From positions 14,612,929 through 14,676,928 of the forward strand of contig NC_073744.1 in assembly GCF_029784135.1 (NCBI RefSeq): a DNA stretch of 64,000 nucleotides, given 5' to 3'. Below, one piece after another: positions 11,399 to 22,985 of this stretch. Below the pieces are notes generated by a model. The model made no database searches. It saw only the letters and a program-made list of their open reading frames with translations, and was not told the origin of the DNA. Positions within the stretch are counted from its first letter, which is position 1. Every line of letters begins with the position of its first letter. The stretch comes from Toxorhynchites rutilus septentrionalis. Lineage: Eukaryota; Arthropoda; Insecta; Diptera; Culicidae. Made by a program: the position numbers and the translations under genes.

Positions 11399-12686
11399 AA
11401 GGGTGTATCACATCAAATTGCATCACGGAAAAAACGCTGTAGAAATTTAATTTTTAGGAATTATATCTTCAGCTTTCGCTTATAATCAGATAAGAGTGTA
11501 TAGATCACGTTGGCCATGCTTCACTGTCAATTTTTCGTAAATTTGGAAAAATGTCGTCGAACGAAAAAGAGCGTCGTGAATTAATCCTGTGCACTCATTT
11601 CGAGAATCCGGAGTTGTCACATCGGGACATCGGTAAGATGCTGAGAATCGTCCAATCCACGGTCAGCAGAGTACTAAAACAATACTTCGAGAACCTAACC
11701 ATCGTCCGGAAGGTGAAGAACGGCAAAAATGGATGCTCCGTCAGTGAAAAAGATCACAAGCGCGTAGTTAAGCAGTTTAGACGTGATCCGAGAAGTTCGG
11801 TCCGGGATGTCGCCAATAAGCTGAATTTGTCAAGTTCATTCGTCCAGCGGACCAAGCAGTGGGAGGGCCTGCGTAGATACATGGTTCAGAAGGCTCCTAA
11901 CCACGACGAAAGGCAAAACATTGTGGGGAAGACGCGAGCCCGGAAGCTGTACACCGAAATGCTGACGAAGCCGCATTGCCTGGTAATGGACGACGAAACC
12001 TACGTCAAAGCGGACTTTCGTCAGCTGCCGGGCCTGTTGTTCTTCTCCGCAGAGGACAAATTCAGCGTTCCGGAGGAGATTCGCAAGCAGAAACTATCCA
12101 AGTTTGCCAAAAAGTACATGGTGTGGCAAGCGATCTGCTCTTGCGGAAAGCGGAGCGCCCTCTTCGTGATGACCGGCACGGTAAACGGGCAGGTTTACCC
12201 TAAGGAGTGCGCTTACTACCACTATTGAAGCAGCACGAGGGCCCGACCATCTTCTGGCTGGATCTCGCTTCGTGCCACTATTCAAAGGACGTGTTGGAGT
12301 GGTACTAAGCCAACGGGGTCACCTTCGTGCCAAAGGAAATGATCCCGCCCAACGCGCCGGAGCTTCGCCCAATAGAGAAATATTGGGCGATTATGAAGCA
12401 GGCCCTCCGGAAGAACCCAAAAGTTGTCAAATCGGAGGCGGGCTTCAAGAGAAAATGGATTTCTGTTAAAAAAAAACTACAACCTGACGTTGTACAGAAC
12501 CTTATGGACGGGGTTAAGAGGAAGGTGCGAGCATACGGGCTTGGGCTCGAAGTATGAATAAAAAGAAAATGCCAAAAGTTGTTTAATAGTTTTTATTTTA
12601 CTGTCTAAAATTTTCAAAAGGATTGGTCTACTGGGCGAATTTCTACAGCGTTTTTTCCGTGATGCAATTTGATGTGACACACCCTT
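11399..12686 (+). mobile_element. DD37E Tc1/mariner element, copy 1
   Basis: 1,288 bp bounded by 49 bp terminal inverted repeats (11399-11447 and 12638-12686, one mismatch), starting AAGGGTGT. TA is duplicated on each side (11397-11398 and 12687-12688). Copy 2 of the I-clade 3' UTR has the uninterrupted site, gctagatatggggtacag near 57652, with one TA, so the insertion is proven by an empty site within the same window. The related copy lies at 38525-39821. Confidence 0.96.
11551..12557 (+). pseudogene. DD37E mariner-type transposase, copy 1, frameshifted
   Basis: ATG at 11551 opens with a paired-type double helix-turn-helix (SHRDIGKMLRIVQSTVSRVL, then DVANKLNLSSSFVQR) that would bind the inverted ends. 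The catalytic triad is read as D in VMDDETYVKADF, D in FWLDLASCHYS and E in ELRPIEKYW. In copy 2, 37 residues separate the second D and the E, i.e. DD37E, a family described from mosquitoes. Relative to copy 2, a 10 bp deletion near 12209 shifts the frame and a TAA at 12306-12308 adds a stop. The original frame ends GLGLEV at TGA 12555-12557. Dead copy; the inverted ends could still be mobilised in trans. Confidence 0.92.
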
Positions 12687-12957
12687 TATGAGGTACAGAC
12701 TAGGGGGGCGTTGCTGATTAATGGTCAGCTGCATCCCAATAGGAAGTATCCCGTGTCGGGCACACGTACAGAGCATTGGAGACAGCAACATCCCAATTAC
12801 GAGAACACTTGTAATACTAACCTCGAGCCGACCGCGAGTAATCGGTTACATATTACTAACATAGATAATAAGAAAAACTGTCAAAATATTGAACTCCGGC
12901 CCCGTCAGGCTAACGCCATATGAGCCTTGATAAAAATATATATTTTGGAAAAAAAAG

Positions 12958-13199
12958 ACAAGTGAGTACAAAAGAACTCAACACCGAAAAATACCTCCGA
13001 CTTGCATGTATTTGGCAAAGCGGATTCCCCAAGGCACATTGTTTTTGAAGTCCGTGTTAGGGAAACACAGCTCGGGGAGAACAAAAATACCCCCCAATTG
13101 GCTTGTATATTTGCAAAGCGGATTTCCACAGGTACATCGAATTTGAAGTCTGTGTCAATTTAATATGTCGATCTTCTTAATCGATTCAGTAGTCCAAAC
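12958..13199. other. Flank between I-clade copy 1 and next repeat, nothing recognised
   Basis: Short AT-rich flank. Two related lines are visible (acttgcatgtatttggcaaagcgga near 12998-13022 and gcttgtatatttgcaaagcgga near 13101-13122), suggesting an imperfect tandem duplication of about 100 bp. No coding signal. Confidence 0.4.
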
Positions 13200-13980
13200 G
13201 TTAGCAATTTTTGCAAAAAGTAAAAAACGGTTAAAAACGAAAGATCTCCGAAAATCGGGGTTTACAAAAAAAAAAGTTATTACCAAATGTCTTAAAATGC
13301 ATTACTCGTCGAGATTTACTGTTACCTAAAAAAATTCTTTAAAAGAATTTGTTTTTGCGCTTGGTCGTTTTTCCGTCTTAAAAGTCGATTCTTAAAAAAA
13401 AAATTAGGATAGCTGTAAATCCCGATGTGTCATGCAATTTTAAGACATTTGGCATCAAAAATTTTTTTTGTAAACCCCAATTTCCGGTGATTTTTCGGTT
13501 TTCAAAAAACTAAAATTTCAACGTCTGCAAAATTGATAAATGAAGTTCGAGTGAGCTCATATGTTTCAAAGGGTATATGATCGTGCAAATCAACATTTCG
13601 CAACAATTTCCGAATTAAAAATCGAGATAATTTGTTTTATTCGCACTTAAAACCATATGTTTCGTCTCGTACTCCGAAAGAAAAAGTCCCAGAGTGTCCA
13701 TTTTTGATAAAATTTCTGTTTTACGAGATGACACTAGATCTCGACGTGTGGAGGCGATCTGGCGTAGTGGTAACATCCATGCCTCTCACGCTAAAGGTCA
13801 CGAGTTCAATTCTCACTCCCGACATTCTTCCAAAAATGGAAGTAAAAAGTGACGAACCAGCCAAATGAGTTGAAAATCACTATAATACAGATAAAAAAAA
13901 AAAAAAAGATCTCGACGTTTCATGCAATTTTAAGACATTTGGCATTATTTTTTTTTCGAAAACCACCTATTTCCTAAATT
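13200..13980. repeat. Inverted-repeat element (family E), copy 1, with SINE inside
   Basis: A segment around ccaaatgtcttaaaatgcat (13286-13305) recurs inverted as atgcaattttaagacatttggc near 13433-13454 and again at 13921-13943. The flanking 'ccgaaaatcggggttta' type sequence is likewise mirrored near 13480. The segment 13600-13745 plus 13918-13980 matches, in reverse orientation, 46790-46960. It carries no ORF of interest and looks like a MITE or foldback element. A tRNA-type SINE is inserted at 13748-13905. Confidence 0.6.
13748..13905 (+). mobile_element. tRNA-derived SINE, copy 1
   Basis: 158 bp with a perfect RNA polymerase III A box (TGGCGTAGTGG, 13760-13770) and a B-box-like AGTTCAATTCT (13803-13813), ending in a run of A. 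It is flanked by a perfect 12 bp target-site duplication AGATCTCGACGT at 13736-13747 and 13906-13917. The sister copy at 44111-44261 shares about 90% of the sequence. SINEs are transcribed by Pol III and copied by a partner LINE's RT; the partner is not identified here. Confidence 0.92.
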
Positions 13981-14959
13981 CCCCCCTTAGCTGATTTTTC
14001 GTGGTGGTAAACATTTTGTATAGGGAAACTTTTTGAAATTTTAGGGTCGTAGACTATAATATTTCTCAATAATCTGGGAGTAAACAAACTATCATACGCG
14101 GAAATGATATGGCGTTGTTGGTACGATTGAAAATCTAATAAAATAATGAAGGGGAAATACTCTTTTTTATCGAGATAATGTACTTCGCTACCAGTCGATC
14201 TCAATAATAATACAATTACACTTATTGCCGTTTGAACCACTTCCCTTGGTACCGTGTTATCTGGATCTGGATCCCAATGACAGTTTTTTGTTTACAAAAC
14301 TGAAATTAACGTGCAATTAAAAAAGCAATTTGACTTGGTGCAACAAAGTTATTGAAATATACAGAAATAGAAATAAATATATCAATTGTGAAGTCTAGAT
14401 TGTGCATAAAATCGACTGTTACTCTAGAGTTGTTTCTTCAATCATCCTATGGAATTGTCAAGATACATGTTACCCAACAAACAAACATTATCTGTTATTA
14501 AACTAGTCAGTTGAATAATGGTCGGACAATAGCATTGAGGGGTTGTTGAGACGACATGCTGACCTGTACTTTGTACAAGAGATTATTTAGACCAAACCGA
14601 AAAGCTTTTGTTCAATCATTGATATTTACTTGGATAATATGCCAGGGAAACGTTTTGAAAACATTTCATCAACTGCAAAGCAGCTTCTGTACAACACATG
14701 ACGGACTACCAAAATGAGCATTCGCTGCAAGCGATTTTTAAGCTCATGTTCGACTGCTTGGCATTGCATTTTTGAATGGTCTAACGGAGAAACGTATGGA
14801 TCATTGAGGATCATGGAAGATCGCCGATGCAAAGGTCATTAGTTTGAATCTCGGCCATTTTATTGATTTTTTTTCAACGGCTCATAAAAGTTTAATAAGT
14901 TTTATCTAGTAGCTGTAAAAGACTCTAACAAGCGTCTGTGAAGGTGCTAAAAAGCAGAT
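13981..14959. other. No gene recognised; one possible SINE remnant
   Basis: AT-rich DNA without a supportable coding frame. Near 14838-14854, ggtcattagtttgaatctcggcc resembles a tRNA B box in context, followed by a T-rich stretch; no clear A box or target-site duplication was found, so I do not call a SINE. Confidence 0.35.
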
Positions 14960-15164
14960 TCTATCTATATAAATAAAAATGTAAGGCAAAATCTGTTGGT
15001 GAGCGGAAAACCCGAAGAAGGGATGGTCCGATTTTAACCTCCTGTATTTTGCTTTATTCGTCTCTTCCCGTAGATCAATATAGTGGAGCGAAAAATCGGA
15101 AAATTTTCGAAAAATCCTGAAGGAAGGTCGGGAAATTCGACAAACAGAATTCGGATCAGCTAGT
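14960..15164 (+). mobile_element. Short non-autonomous Helitron-like element
   Basis: Starts TCTATCTATATAAATAAAAATG and ends CAGCTAGT, ends that match the 5'-TC and CTAG-3' style of rolling-circle Helitron elements in insects. The interior phrase gatggtccgattttaa also resembles the 'ggaccgattt' motif common in insect Helitron-derived repeats. About 205 bp, no ORF, no inverted ends and no obvious target duplication, as expected for Helitrons. The clear subterminal hairpin was not confirmed. Confidence 0.45.
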
Positions 15165-15755
15165 TTATAAAAAAAAATGGTAAAAGAAACTATTGCAGTC
15201 AAACAAAGATCATCTTATATGATTGGGTAGTAGCAATACTTTTTAAAATTAATTCACGTTGCTTATCAAATTTTCTAAATAACAATAAAATGGTTAATTA
15301 ATTCTGTAATTTGAATTTTCAAAGACAAATTTTATCTCCAAACATTTATTTTTTATTGCTTTTCGAACCCTTAGACCGGATATTTAATTGTTTTTAGCAT
15401 TCCCAATTTGTCATCGCAGGCGGAGGCGAATGACGGATCTCTATAGTAGCATGTCCGAAAAAGTTCCGGAAACTATTGAGAACCAGAGCAGTATGGTCCC
15501 TTGTAATAGCTGTTATTCATGGTAATTATGCAAAGCAAGAAATAGATAAACTCTTAATCACATCACTCATCACAGTGAATCCTGAACCACGCTATAGAGG
15601 CCTTTGGGTCGCCAATATTATACTAACATTCCTTCCCTTCCTGTGGTGACTGTAAGGACGTGTCCGGCGTCGTTATTGACTATTCAAAGCTCGATTCTCC
15701 GAAACTTGCACAATGAGAATGATTTGATAGTCCCAAGCGTCGTTCGGGGTGTTTT
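15165..15755. other. Low-repeat sequence, no gene recognised
   Basis: Mixed AT-rich sequence without RT, gag or transposase motifs. Short open frames exist but none has family features or codon bias I can support. Confidence 0.4.
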
Positions 15756-15760
15756 TCGGG

Positions 15761-15829
15761 CAATTTCGCTGGTTCAGGTCAATCACGGAGAGCAACTACG
15801 AAGTGTACAGTCTACTCAAGTTCAAACTC
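15761..15829 (+). repeat. About 70 bp repeat shared (inverted) with 31996-32076
   Basis: The core caggtcaatcacggagagca then actacgaagtgtacagtcta is found in reverse complement near 32000-32058. There it is framed by a perfect 23 bp direct repeat, so this looks like a small retroposed or otherwise mobile unit. Confidence 0.6.
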
Positions 15830-18730
15830 AAGCTCAATGCAATTATCTGCTTACGTAAATTGTAAATTACAGTGTCCTTTCTCGTGTGCTTCCTATAGAT
15901 TTCCAATTATTGTTTCAAGGAAAATCACTCAAAAGAGCTTTCTCTACACTGACTCAAACGACAGCAAGACTTCTGCATACTATTGCTGTTTTTGGGCAAA
16001 CAACCCTCCCTTCATCTTTCTTCTGAACTACCGAAATAAAAGATATGCTTTGCAGAACAACAACAACAACAATTGAACCTTTCGACCAAACTTTTGCCAT
16101 AAAGTTCATAATTACCGACGAATCGGCCGTCCAACTTACCGCCCCAATCCGAGCTAATAATCCAATAAATCCCAAACAGAACCCGGATGTGATAGAGCGT
16201 GATGGAGCCATCATCCCCTCGTTGTGTACATGGCGTATTTTGCGTCTTCCCGAAAAATCATTACCGGGAAAACACCGGGAACCAGGGAGAGGGAAACTTT
16301 TCAAATCAACGAAACGCTGTGGCGATTATGAGCCGAGAGATGGTGGCGATGATGGGGTATTAGTTGTCGGGGTCGAGTTCTTCCCTTCACGCTTTCTGCC
16401 CTGCCCATTCATCCATCGAACTGCTCATCAGAATCGGAATCATCAGAAGAAAGCGGATTGATATTAATGATTGCTGGATTTTTTTGTTTTATCTCATCGG
16501 CGGTGGCTTTTCGGGAGCTCTAATTTAATTTAGCCTGAAAGCTAATTACCCCCATTATTGCGATGTTACTTGTGACGCTCTTTGATCGGTAGCCGGGAAG
16601 AAATTCTAATTAGTGCGCCAGCTGAGTGCTCCGAGTGGCCACTTCCGGATATTGTGTCTGTGAAAACTTTAATGACGGTGTGAGTGTGTGTTTTTTTTTC
16701 GAGAGAAACAAATACAACCGTCTCAAACAGCAGCAGCAGTTACAGAGTAAACTTGGCCCCGAGGCAGGTGAAATATGCCCTCACTCATTAGTGATCATTC
16801 CCAGACACAATGTGATACAAGCTCCGATGGTAGCGGATGCCACAACACGCCGAGAAGACCGGGAAAAGCATTGTGTAATGTGTCCGGGGGAGCTTTTCTT
16901 CGCTGTCTTTATCCCTTGTAAGTGCACTTTTACATCAGATTCCTTTCCCTCATTTGTCGTGTCGTGTCGTTAGGGCGTACAGACGGTCCAAACAGACAAA
17001 TGCACTAGCAGCAGAGACACGTGACGTCCGGAGACAAGGGATCAGTGGTGTTGTGCAGCTGCCTCGAAGAGCAGAAAAAAGAACTACTTTCCACTCGAAC
17101 TCACGTTACAGTTTTCCCTCCAAACAGCAGCTTGTTTGAGCAAGTTCTTATTCTCATTTGCATCCTTCGCTGGGGCGGGAAGCGCACCTCTGACGGATTG
17201 TTGGGTCGTCGTGTTCGATGCGCCCCAAATGAGCAAACTTTAACCACTCAAAATAGTTGCGGAAAATTCTACGCCCCAATAAATCTGCCAGAATATCTGC
17301 TGTCGAGGGGCTAAAATGCAATCGAAGAATCGTATCGAATTCAACAGGCCGATTTTGGTTTTCGGCAGATATGGGAGAGTTGTAACTTTCGAGGGCTGTC
17401 GAAGTTTAGAGATGCTGCTAGATTTCATGAGTGCTATCCACCACCATAACCACCGCCGCACTTCAGAACCGAAGGTGCATGGTTCCACACCGAGCAGTAT
17501 TTTGAGGGATGTTCCCTATCTTCTGACTTCTGTTTGCCTTTGACAGTTCCCCGGGTAGTGCGGCAAATTGCGTTTGCGAGCGAATGTCACGCTCACTGGA
17601 TGGAATATTTATGGAAATAGTTTTTCGCGATACATATTCTTCCTCCCCCTTTCGACTCAAAATAATGCTTTGCCATGCTTCCCTTTCGGGGCAAATCAAC
17701 GACGAACATACATTACAGATTCCACATATTCAGCAACATTTTGATATTGTTTTCTCGCGTGGTTCCTCCCGTTCCGCGTCTTGCTCCCTCCGAGAGTAAG
17801 ACGGTGTTATTTCTGCTGTTGTGATGTTATTGCACTACTTCCATCCCTACGCGCCCTGCAGCTGCACACCGGAAACGGGAGAAAAATGAATCCTTATCCG
17901 CTGCTCGAAATGGCGAAAAGAAAAATGGGAACAAAAGCGAGAAAACGTTTGTTGATGGATTAGCTTATAAGTGCAGCTCAGCTTCTGGTGCCGAGAGCGT
18001 TTGTTGGTGTGTTTTTGAAAAATTATCTCAATCCCTGCTGCTGCTGCTGGTGTACAACATTCGCCAGATATGAAATTGATGTTTCAATTCAAGAGGCAGC
18101 TGATGGTGATTAGAATTTTATAACGAGCCGTTACCTCTTGTCGTCGTCGTCGTCGTCGGGATCCTTCAGTTGGGCCTTTTTCCATTACTATAAAATTCGG
18201 AGCAATCTCGTCTGAGATTGCAAATTTCCATCCGTGTGCCGGCTTTTCCCGAACAACAACGGGGCCAAGTGTCCCCACGGGAGCAAATAATGACATCGAC
18301 TCAACGGCGAAGGTGAGCCCGGGCTTTATGACGCGGTGGCGGCGGTGAAGATGACGATGATTCCAGTGTCAAAGAGTATCACCATAATGAAATTACCCTC
18401 ACGGCAATCATCCATACAAACGGCCGCTTTTCAATTTGGTTTCGTTGGGACGCTGGCGGAAGGTGGCCTCAAAATGTGAAGTGTAAACTCACACCCGTTG
18501 TTCGGCGCAGAGTTTTCACTGGCTTTCATAAAAAGCAAAAAAAAAACGGCTCCCTCGGGAGGTGCAAACTTTTTTGTTTTGTGGTGCATGTAGCAGATGG
18601 TAGACTTGACGGCGGAATTTCGAGTGAAGAAGGTTCGATAGAACCACGAGAACAATTCTTGTGCATTTCGATGAAGAGAATATGGAATCCAACGTCGATG
18701 TACCGAAAATGCTGTACGTAAATAATATTC
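15830..18730. other. Low-repeat, GC-richer stretch, possible host intron or regulatory DNA
   Basis: This block is not matched elsewhere in the window and has higher GC than the TE-rich parts. It contains simple repeats (AAC repeats at about 16058-16075, CAG near 16727, six GTC units at about 18139-18158). Several short frames exist (for example 16045-16461), but they are rich in low-complexity residues and lack recognisable domains. It may be intron or intergenic host DNA. Confidence 0.4.
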
Positions 18731-19410
18731 TCTTTTGACGTAGAACTACGTCTTTCATTAAGGGTGCCAAATCAGAAAACAGGTCACGTTTTTATGAAAT
18801 AAAGTTAACGTTAATAACTTTTTTTGCCACGAACGGATTTTAGCGATTTACATACCAAAAGAATCGGAAATTCCCTAAGATTTGTTTGTTATGCTATATA
18901 TAATATTACAATCCCCTGGTTTGTTATGCTCATTTGTGAACTTCCCTACTCATGCCGTCAATAACGGAGAAGGTTAAGAACGAAGGGGAATATTTGCCTA
19001 GACCATAATTATTGGATATCGCTGAGGCAAACTTTCAGTATCGTTCTAGATACAAAGTAATAAACATCGCTTGTTTTGCGTCATCACATGTCTTCGTTTC
19101 TGATTGAGCAGTAGACGCGACCAAATTACTCACTCGCTGATGTCTCTGGCATTGCAATTATTACATCAAACTGACGCCATTCCATTAGGGTTCTGAAGTG
19201 CATAATTGTGGGATCATTAAACTAGAGGACAATCGGCTCACCAAGAAAACAATTGTTCAGGAGTTTTGTGTGTCATTTGGTTTCGCATAACAGTAGCAAA
19301 ACTATTCCCAATAGTTTTGTTACTAAATAGTTTTGCAATAATCATCTAATATTTTGATGCTATGATGGACGATTGTTTGGTGGTACAAATTATGCAGCCG
19401 CGATAATAAA

Positions 19411-21838
19411 TACAGGTCGGACTCGAATATCCGGAGTATTGATTTTTTTTCACTCTGGATAATCGAATCCTCCGTATAATCGAGTCAGAACAATTTTTTT
19501 TCTTTATTTTTTTCCATGTATTTTTCGTTTTTTGAAAATAAAAGAGGAACTTGATTTTTGATTCATCCCCTTAAAGTCAGAAAACACCTTCCTCACATGA
19601 AAAAAAAAATTATCCAGATTCTCTCAGGAGGTGATAGACGATCATATTTGATGAAAAAAATCCTTCTACGCATATGTTCGAATTTCAACAATGACAGAGT
19701 TACAGAACTTTTTTTTTGTTTCTGACTCTGTTGCTTCATACTGGCTCTACATTAAAAAGTACGCTACGGAGAACGATTCTGATGCTTTCATTTGAAAGAT
19801 GAGGAAATTTAGTACACGGTAAAATAGTGGAACAACTATGGATATTAGTGAATTTTAATATCATTTTGGAAGTGAAATACTTAAAAGTTAATAATTTTAA
19901 TTTGTTATTATCAATTTTATCCAAAAAAATTATATTAAACTAGATTGTTTCTATCAATTAAAATGAAGTTCTTTAACCGCTCCACAATTTGTTCTTTGAC
20001 GCACAACTTCTATTTTTCTTAATTTGGCTGCAATATCGATATAAACAATTCCTGGTGAAAATTCAAGCAAAATCTTCAAAAATCACGACTTTTACCCCAC
20101 TGTACATGTAATAGCCACTTAAAATTAACCTTAACGTTGAAAAAAAGTTACATTTGTTCATGAAATAAGTCATATTTGAAATATAAAAAAATATTTTTTC
20201 CCACTGAATATAATCGAGTCCAAAATTGTATATAATCTAATCACATATAATCGAGTATGACCTGTACTGTATTCTATTAGTCAAATCATTTCATTTGATA
20301 CCAATATTAAGGGGATTGCAAAAAAATCAACCATTTTGTGGCGGCGACCTTTTCGAATTTATGTTGTTCATAGTGTAGTGTTTTCTTCAAATCAAGCTAT
20401 TCAGCCATTTTTTGCGGCGGCCAAATTGAATATTTTAAGATTATGGAATACGCAGTTTTATAATGACAGTAGAATTGAATGTATGTTCGAAATTTCAGAT
20501 CAATTCAATCTCAAAAAGGATAAAGGATAAAATAAGTCTTTTAAATACCCATATCTATAATATAATAATGATATCCATAACAACTCGTCCAAGATTGTCT
20601 GGAGAATCTTTTCTCGTTGTTTCGTGCAAAACAACGGCGCTCAACTCCATTGTAATTCAGAAACAACTTGAAAATCGAGACCCATTCGCAATACATGACC
20701 GTAGTAGCGAATGCTTCGCATACAGCCGATGCACAAGAACATCTTGTTGGATTGATGGACTTGCTATCAAAGCGGCGAGGAAAATGTTCAGCCCAGAAAT
20801 TGATGGACAGTGAAGCAGCATCGACATCATATCGAATTTCAGCTTCATCTAACCTTAGTGATAATGTGGATGACATGAACATTGAATTCGACTATGAGTA
20901 CACCGTCGATGAAGCGAAAACTTTCCTCGACAGAACAGAACAAAATTCCTAGCTCTTTACATCATCAAAATAAGTCAGCGGAAAAGAACATGTCAGCAGT
21001 GTAACAATTGGTAGTCAGCAAAACACAACCTGGATGGTATCAAGCATCTCTTTTTTCATATTTACGAGCTAGAGCTAACAACTCTGCCATCTGCATAGTG
21101 AATGATGAGACTTTCCATTTCTTCTTAGCAATGGAAATTATATTCCGAAATATGAAATCGCATTAGGGACCTAATGAAGCTAAATTGACAAATGAGTGTA
21201 TTGCCATTCTCTTTACTCCATTGTGAAAAAACACATACATAAACAAGCATATTATTCATTCACATTTCCTTTAAAATAAATATTGTAATATTCATTAAAT
21301 TCAACATTTCTAAATTCAATACAAATCCAACGCTATTTATTTTATTGGCAACACTGAAAAAATCGGCTTTGTTTACAAAATTTATCGAAATCAGCCAATC
21401 AGAAATCAGAACGACTGACAGAAATTAGGTCCGTAAAAGACCCCCTATTGTCTGATCTATTGATGGGGTTGTGAAAAAAATATATATGGCGCCATTTTGT
21501 GGTGGTGGCCATTTTGGATTTGAATTTTTCATAAATAACTGTAATCCGCTAGTCGAGCCCTTTCATTTGATACCCATATTGATGGGATTCTGAGAAAATA
21601 TGTAATCCGCCATTTTGTAGTGACCGCCATCTTGGATTTGCATTTTCCATAAATAACTGTATTCTACTAGTCAAGCCCTTTCTTTTGATACCCATATTAG
21701 CTATTCAATATAGAATTATTATACAAATTATTCAAAATTTCCGAAAATCAAAAATAAAATACTCCGGATAATCGAGTCTAAAATGCCGGATAATCGAATC
21801 CCGGATAATCGAGTCTTCGGATAATCGAGCCCGACCTA
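19411..21838. mobile_element. Pogo-like element remnant (ends CAGGTCGGACTCGA)
   Basis: The left end CAGGTCGGACTCGAATATCC after TA (19409-19410) is mirrored by tcggataatcgagcccgacc at 21818-21837, with further matching inside (ccggagtatt on the left; aatactccgg near 21757-21766 on the right). A second inverted end of the same style (ataatcgagtatgacctg-TA, ending about 20266) shows that another related element ends inside. Satellite units lie at about 20272-20440 and 21440-21712. The only longer frame (20668-20952, ending NVDDMNIEFDYEYTVDEAKT, acidic) is unrecognised; a transposase tail is possible but unproven. Confidence 0.5.
21440..21712 (-). repeat. Satellite-type tandem units of about 110 bp, inverted copy
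   Basis: Two or more units of the form 'cattttgt-gtggccattttggattt ... cataaataactgta ... agtcaagccctttc ... gatacccatatt'. The same family, in the opposite orientation, forms the array at 50225-50654 and 58150-58290. A further partial unit is at about 20272-20440. Confidence 0.7.
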
Positions 21839-22985
21839 CATAAACAAAGGAGGAGGTAGCGGAAGAGGAATATTTGCGCTAGGGTAAGAATAATGGATCT
21901 CTGCTAAAGCAAATATTTAGACTTATTCTTTATTCGAAGCAGTTAAAATCGCTTGTTTTCCGCGATCATATGGCCTTCATTGGTGCCTTTGACATTGCAT
22001 CAATGCATTGAACTGACTCTATGGCGATGCAGGCGTTAAAGTTGTGCGCCACATAATTATTTGAGGAATATCAAGCTAAACCATAGAGAATGTTGTGAAC
22101 TATTTGGGTTCGCACGCCAATCACAAAACTGCCTTTAACAAGGATGGCATTTGCGCTAATCTTGATCATAACGAAGCAAACGCAACTCCTTTCGATGTTA
22201 TTGAGATTAACAGACAGAATTTATTTCGTTTATTTAGTCACCAAAGTAAATGTCGTCACAGAATTTTGAATGTCAATTGGTTTCGCTCACCAGCAGCAAA
22301 TCTTTCTCCACTAAGAATAACAGCTGCGCGTATCTCGAGCATGAGAAAGTAATGCAACTTTTTTTCGAGACCAGCAATATTAACGGAATCGTTTCTTTTG
22401 GGAAAAGCGCAAAATGATGAGAAGTGTTTATATTCTTAGTCGCTTCAAGCCATCAATGTATGGCTCTGTATGCATGCTATGTTGAACTCTTGTTTTGGTG
22501 CTGGATGGTTTTGCTGTACGAACGATGTCAAAAGGTGCTATTCCACTGAGACAATACTAAAGAACATGTAGCATGATATTTATTACTTGCAAGTTTTGCC
22601 ATTGTTGATATTTCCATTCGGTGCCAAATAACGATTGATGTAGTTATGAGATGTGGAATAATGATGCTGGTGCAACAATATAGTCGCCTGTAGCCGAGTG
22701 TATGTCAATTGCGAAAAAGGTCACCGGAATAGCGTTCGAGGTAAATTTTCAATGCATTGACATGAAACAAAGTGCGACATGCGATCAGCTTGTGTATTGG
22801 GCAAGAATGAATCATCAACCAATCATCTTCAACTGATTATACAATAAAAAACAATTTCAGGGCGACCAAACCATTCTACTAAACAGTTATTCCTAAAATT
22901 TCGCAGCATTCCAAAATAATATCCGAAGTTATTAACAAGCGACTTGAACAAATAACAGCGTAGTTCTACGTCAACAATGTGGGCA

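Larger units (their letters stand above)
11148..12957 (+). repeat. 3' UTR and tail of I-clade copy 1, split by a mariner
   Basis: Matches 57411-57941 of copy 2 on both sides of the mariner insertion at 11399-12686. The element ends with taaaaatatatattttgg followed by an A-rich tail near 12949-12956. Coding capacity is not evident; the 3' UTR is likely the region recognised by the element's RT, which is an inference from the clade. Confidence 0.8.
18735..22985. mobile_element. Candidate inverted-ended DNA element with hairpin terminus, heavily nested
   Basis: Left end ttttgacgtagaactacgtc (18732-18751) is mirrored at about 22963-22980 (cgtagttctacgtcaac). The end itself is a hairpin, GACGTAG-AA-CTACGTC. 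The following aagggtgccaaatcagaaaa recurs at about 50110 and, changed, near 34680, so this is a dispersed family. Inside, direct repeats about 2.8 kb apart (18985-19080 and 21860-21960, around gaatatttgc and atcgcttgtttt) flank a second inverted-ended element at 19411-21838. No transposase was recognised. Because the end is self-palindromic, pairing of the two ends is not certain. Confidence 0.4.

Noticed and set aside
13748..13820. Considered as a true tRNA gene
   Set aside because: A and B boxes are present, but the acceptor and anticodon stems do not pair well and there is a poly-A tail with target duplications, so it is a SINE.
13632..13868. 78-codon frame across repeat E and the SINE
   Set aside because: Crosses the SINE insertion border, so it cannot be an evolved gene.
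14838..14860. tagtttgaatctcggcc as a SINE B box
   Set aside because: No convincing A box, tail or target duplication nearby.
15598..15858. 84-codon frame ending in the 70 bp repeat
   Set aside because: No recognisable features; part lies in a mobile repeat.
16045..16461. 138-codon plus-strand frame
   Set aside because: No domain, low-complexity start from an AAC repeat, no splice or start signals that raise it above chance.
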